Below, one piece after another: positions 5,036-7,370 of a DNA stretch of 7,370 nt. Origin of the DNA: an uncultured Lachnospiraceae bacterium (GTDB taxonomy: Bacteria > Bacillota > Clostridia > Lachnospirales > Lachnospiraceae); the NCBI GenBank assembly GCA_947589175.1, contig CANPZR010000122.1, positions 1-7,370 on the forward strand, read 5' to 3'. The notes under the pieces were generated by a model, which was given only the letters and a program-made list of their open reading frames with translations, searched no databases and was not told the origin of the DNA. The position numbers and the translations under genes were made by a program. Position 1 is the stretch's first letter. Each line of letters starts with the position of its first letter.

Positions 5036-6220
5036 TCAGCGGTACGCCTCCGCCAGCGCCTTGAAGGCGGGCAGGGATTTTTCAATCTGTTCGGTGGACA
5101 CGCAATAGGAAATCCGCACGAAGCCCGGCGTCCCAAAGCTGTCCGCCGGAACGATGAGCAATTCAAATTCCTTCGCCTTTTCCGAAAAGGCATTGGCGTC
5201 CTTCTCCAGCGCCTCCACAAAGAGATAAAAAGCGCCGTCCGGCTTGATGCACCGATAGCCGTACTCGGTCAGGGCGTTGTACAGAAGATCCCGGTTCTTT
5301 TTGTAAATAGAGACATCCGACGTCTTGCCCATGCAGCGGGCCACCACCTGTTGAAAGAGGCTGGGCGCGCACACATACCCCAAGGAACGTCCCGCTCCGC
5401 ACACAGCGGCGTAAATCTGTTTCCACTCCGCCGCCTTATCTGACACGGCGATATATCCGATGCGCTCTCCCGGCAGCGACAGAGACTTGCTGTAAGAATA
5501 GCACACAATAGTATTGTCATAATAATTCATCAGATAGGGGACCTTCACATCCCCGTACACCAGCTCCCGGTAGGGCTCGTCGGCAATGAGAAAAATCGGA
5601 TGCCCGTACTCCTGCTGCTTTTTCTCAAGCAGGGCGCACACCGCTTTGATGCAGTCCTCCGTAATAACTACGCCGGACGGATTGTTGGGAGAATTTAAAA
5701 TAATTCCCTTGGTGTGGGTGTTCATCGCCTTCTCCAGCGCCTCCAGATCGATCTGAAAATCCGCCGGATCGCTGTTTACCGGCACAAAAACGGCTCCGGC
5801 ATTTTCCACGAATACGCGGTATTCCGGAAAATACGGGGCAAAGGAGATGAACTCGTCTCCCTCCTCGGTCAGCGCCTTAATCGTAATGGTCAGGGACGCT
5901 GCCGCCCCCACCGTTATATACAGATTGTCCTCCGTCAGATGCAGGCCGTGCTGCCCGTTGAGATACTCCGCGATGTTTTTGCGCAGACCGGCGTCTCCCT
6001 GAGCCGACGTATAGCCGTGGAGAAGCAGGTCGTCCTCGTGTTCCAAAAGGTCGATCGCCGTCTCCTTCACGCAGTCCGGCGCCGGGACGCTGGGATTGCC
6101 GATGCTGAAATCAAACACCTTGTCCTCGCCGATCTCGGCCTTCCTCTTTTTCCCGTATTCAAACAACTCCCGGATCACGGAACGGTTCGTTCCCAGCTCC
6201 GCCATTTTCTGTGATAACAT
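5036..6220 (-). CDS. PLP-dependent class I/II aminotransferase (aspartate aminotransferase-like)
   Basis: The product has 394 residues, full length for the fold-type I aminotransferase family (PF00155). It transfers amino groups between an amino acid and a 2-oxo acid in the cytoplasm, using pyridoxal phosphate. The Schiff-base lysine is Lys245 in YSYSKSLSLPGERIGY. Other cofactor contacts visible are HGYTSAQGD at 68-76 (Tyr70), the NSPNNPSG motif at 176-183 (Asn180), ADEPYRELVY at 213-222 (Asp214, Tyr217), and Arg369 in GFVRISYC, which would bind the substrate carboxylate. The substrate cannot be fixed from the sequence: aspartate, alanine or aromatic amino acids are all possible. AAAGGAG lies 10 nt before the ATG, a slightly long spacing. 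The gene follows thiD with a 151-bp gap filled largely by a tandem repeat, and is followed by a weak terminator. Confidence 0.93.
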   Translation of the reverse strand: MLSQKMAELGTNRSVIRELFEYGKKRKAEIGEDKVFDFSIGNPSVPAPDCVKETAIDLLEHEDDLLLHGYTSAQGDAGLRKNIAEYLNGQHGLHLTEDNLYITVGAAASLTITIKALTEEGDEFISFAPYFPEYRVFVENAGAVFVPVNSDPADFQIDLEALEKAMNTHTKGIILNSPNNPSGVVITEDCIKAVCALLEKKQQEYGHPIFLIADEPYRELVYGDVKVPYLMNYYDNTIVCYSYSKSLSLPGERIGYIAVSDKAAEWKQIYAAVCGAGRSLGYVCAPSLFQQVVARCMGKTSDVSIYKKNRDLLYNALTEYGYRCIKPDGAFYLFVEALEKDANAFSEKAKEFELLIVPADSFGTPGFVRISYCVSTEQIEKSLPAFKALAEAYR

Positions 6221-6241
6221 AATCTATAAGCTCCTTTCCTT

Positions 6242-6386
6242 AATGTGTTCCCTGAAAATTATGTCTCCCCGCCTATTCGCTCTCCGCTCCACAATGTGTT
6301 CCCTGAAAATCATCCTTCGCCTATTCGCTCTCCGCTCCACAATGTGTTCCCTGAAAATTATATCTCCCCGCCTATTCGCTCTCCGC
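6242..6386. repeat. Three-copy 48/51-bp tandem repeat spanning the thiD stop
   Basis: Near-identical direct copies lie at 6242-6292 (51 bp), 6293-6340 (48 bp) and 6341-6386 (46 bp, partial). On the plus strand each starts AATGTGTTCCCTGAAAAT and contains GCCTATTCGCTCTCCGC. The middle copy lacks 3 bp and differs at a few positions next to the deletion. The copy at 6341-6386 includes the last codons and the TAG of thiD; the other two lie in the gap before the aminotransferase gene and repeat the thiD ending. Copy lengths are multiples of three. The array is most simply explained by slippage or unequal exchange duplicating the thiD tail. Confidence 0.95.
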
Positions 6387-7172
6387 CGAGGAGCAGAAAC
6401 GGTACGCGTGGTTCAGCGGTCCGTTGCCGTGTCCCAGGTCCAGTCCGTCCGCCAGAGCCCCGGCGACGTAGTCCTTCGCGAAGGAAACCGACACGTCCAG
6501 TTCAAAATCCTTGGCCAGATTGGCCGCAATGGCGCTGGAAAGCGTGCACCCGGTACCGTGAGTATTGTGGGTGTCTATAAAGTCGCCCCGATACCAGACC
6601 CCGCCCGTCTCCATGTACAGATAGTCGTCGGCTTCCGTCTGGGCGTGTCCCCCCTTGCAGAGCACGCTGCACCGGTACTTGGCGCAGATAATCCGCGCCG
6701 CCATCTCCATGTCCTCCGACGTCCTGATCTCCCGCCCGGCAATCACCTCCGCCTCCGGAATATTGGGCGTGACTACCTCCGCCAGCGGAAAAAGTTTTCT
6801 GCACAGAAGCTCCCGCGCGGACTTGTCTATCAGCTTGGAACCGCTGGTAGACACCATCACCGGATCCACCACGATGTGCTCCGGCTGGTACTCCTGACAC
6901 TTATCCACCACGACCCGCACCAGCTCCGTCGTGGGCAGCATGCCTATTTTCACGGCGTCCGGCCGGATATCTGTAAACACGGCGTCCAACTGCTTTGCCA
7001 GAAAATCCGGTTCCACCGCCATAATCCCGGTGACGCCGGTCGTGTTCTGCGCCGTCAGCGCCGTAATGGCACTCATGGAGTATACGCCATGCGCCATCAG
7101 CGTCTTGATATCCGCCTGAATGCCCGCTCCTCCGCTGCAATCGCTTCCCGCAATCGTCAATACTGTTTTCAT
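6372..7172 (-). CDS. thiD: Hydroxymethylpyrimidine/phosphomethylpyrimidine kinase (ThiD)
   Basis: The product has 266 residues, the normal length for ThiD, a ribokinase-fold enzyme that phosphorylates hydroxymethylpyrimidine and then its monophosphate for thiamine synthesis or salvage. Visible motifs are TIAGSDCSGGAGIQAD at 6-21 (substrate loop), TAQNTTGV at 40-47, VVDPVM at 101-106, TPNIPEAEVI at 135-144, KGGHA at 173-177 and the anion-hole and catalytic segment HGTGCTLSSAIAA at 205-217, with Cys209. The C-terminal GPLNHAYRF is also ThiD-like. Some members of this fold phosphorylate pyridoxine instead, and a PLP enzyme follows, but the overall motif set favours ThiD. AGAGGAG lies 11 nt before the ATG, with a closer GAAGGAAG. 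No TPP riboswitch is seen in the 54 bp between it and mntP, so co-transcription with mntP is likely. The last codons and stop form part of the tandem repeat at 6242-6386. Confidence 0.95.
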   Translation of the reverse strand: MKTVLTIAGSDCSGGAGIQADIKTLMAHGVYSMSAITALTAQNTTGVTGIMAVEPDFLAKQLDAVFTDIRPDAVKIGMLPTTELVRVVVDKCQEYQPEHIVVDPVMVSTSGSKLIDKSARELLCRKLFPLAEVVTPNIPEAEVIAGREIRTSEDMEMAARIICAKYRCSVLCKGGHAQTEADDYLYMETGGVWYRGDFIDTHNTHGTGCTLSSAIAANLAKDFELDVSVSFAKDYVAGALADGLDLGHGNGPLNHAYRFCSSAESE

Positions 7173-7226
7173 AGTTCTTCCTTCTCCTCTATCCTATATA
7201 TTCTGCCGCCCCGCGGGCAGCCCCTT

Positions 7227-7370
7227 TCAAAATGAAATAATCCCCAGATGCTCCAGCAAAATCTTCACTCCCAGCAGAATCAGCAGGACTCCTCCCAGTA
7301 TCTCCGCTTTTTTCTTCCAGCGAGCGCCGAACTGATGCCCGATGATCACTCCCGCCGCGCCGAACGCAAA
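7227..7370 (-). CDS. mntP: Manganese efflux pump MntP family, C-terminal 47 residues (5' end outside window)
   Basis: The frame enters from the right edge and ends at TGA (7229-7227). The visible 47 residues read as one amphipathic-to-hydrophobic segment, FAFGAAGVIIGHQFG, then a short basic loop (ARWKKK), then AEILGGVLLILLGVKILLEH as a final helix. The Gly-rich G-x-x-x-G-x-x-x-G helix, the K-A-E-x-x-G-G motif and the ending I-L-L-E-H-L-G are typical of the sixth helix of the MntP/DUF204 family, which exports Mn(II) through the cytoplasmic membrane and has about 185 residues in full. The catalytic acidic residues are outside the window. The gene ends 54 bp before thiD with no clear terminator between them. 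A yybP-ykoY manganese riboswitch is common before mntP but would lie outside the window. Confidence 0.8.
   Translation of the reverse strand, partial: FAFGAAGVIIGHQFGARWKKKAEILGGVLLILLGVKILLEHLGIISF

Noticed and set aside
6357..6362. TATAAT on the minus strand inside the thiD-proximal repeat copy as an internal promoter for the aminotransferase
   Set aside because: The hexamer 17 nt upstream does not resemble a -35 box, and the other repeat copies lack the intact sequence.
6242..6386. CRISPR array
   Set aside because: The copies are directly adjacent with no unique spacers, and the unit contains the end of thiD.
7203..7220. GC-rich hairpin CTGCC/GGCAG between mntP and thiD as a terminator
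   Set aside because: The stem is only 5 bp with a large loop, and on the minus strand it is followed by AATATATAGG rather than a U run.
6096..7235. A 379-codon open frame on the plus strand running across the aminotransferase start, the tandem repeat and all of thiD
   Set aside because: It is antisense to genes with complete catalytic motifs, contains low-complexity Arg/His-rich sequence, and stays open because of GC-rich third positions in the opposite genes. The repeated segment in it is just the DNA repeat.

Overview
The window looks like chromosomal DNA of a Gram-positive anaerobe of the class Clostridia, most likely a Lachnospiraceae-type gut bacterium. The reasons are strong AGGAGG ribosome binding sites before nearly every gene, intermediate GC content with AT-rich promoters, a fermentative phosphate acetyltransferase, and small accessory proteins (SEC-C tail protein, AbrB-type antitoxin remnant) of the kind common in that family. 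Species assignment is inference.

Layout. Positions 1-302 (minus) hold the first 100 residues of a circularly permuted ATP-grasp protein. Positions 303-731 are a divergent intergenic region rich in signals: a consensus minus promoter followed by a terminator-like leader hairpin, a strong minus-directed terminator with no obvious gene to terminate, a consensus plus promoter, and a 104-nt nested palindrome in the leader of the plus-strand gene. Positions 732-1238 (plus) encode a small SEC-C zinc-motif protein, the only plus-strand gene. A hairpin at 1267-1302 separates it from a long convergent minus-strand block.

The minus block reads from right to left. First come the tail of an mntP-type manganese exporter, thiD (thiamine pyrimidine kinase) and a PLP-dependent aminotransferase. 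The last two are separated by a tandem repeat of 51/48 bp that starts inside the thiD stop region. A weak terminator and a new promoter near 4956-4983 then start a second unit: pta (acetyl-CoA to acetyl phosphate), an integral-membrane acyltransferase-3 protein, metF (methylene-THF reductase), a 5'-truncated AbrB-like antitoxin remnant, and a small three-helix membrane protein. Gene spacing here is tight: an 18-bp gap from pta to the acyltransferase, and a 4-bp ATGA overlap from the acyltransferase to metF.

Most of the window is ordinary housekeeping metabolism (C2 energy metabolism, one-carbon metabolism, amino-acid and thiamine metabolism). I do not see a convincing new multi-gene system. 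The items most worth a second look are the nested palindrome, the two minus-strand hairpins in the divergent region, the headless antitoxin behind metF, and the frame-preserving repeat at the thiD stop codon.
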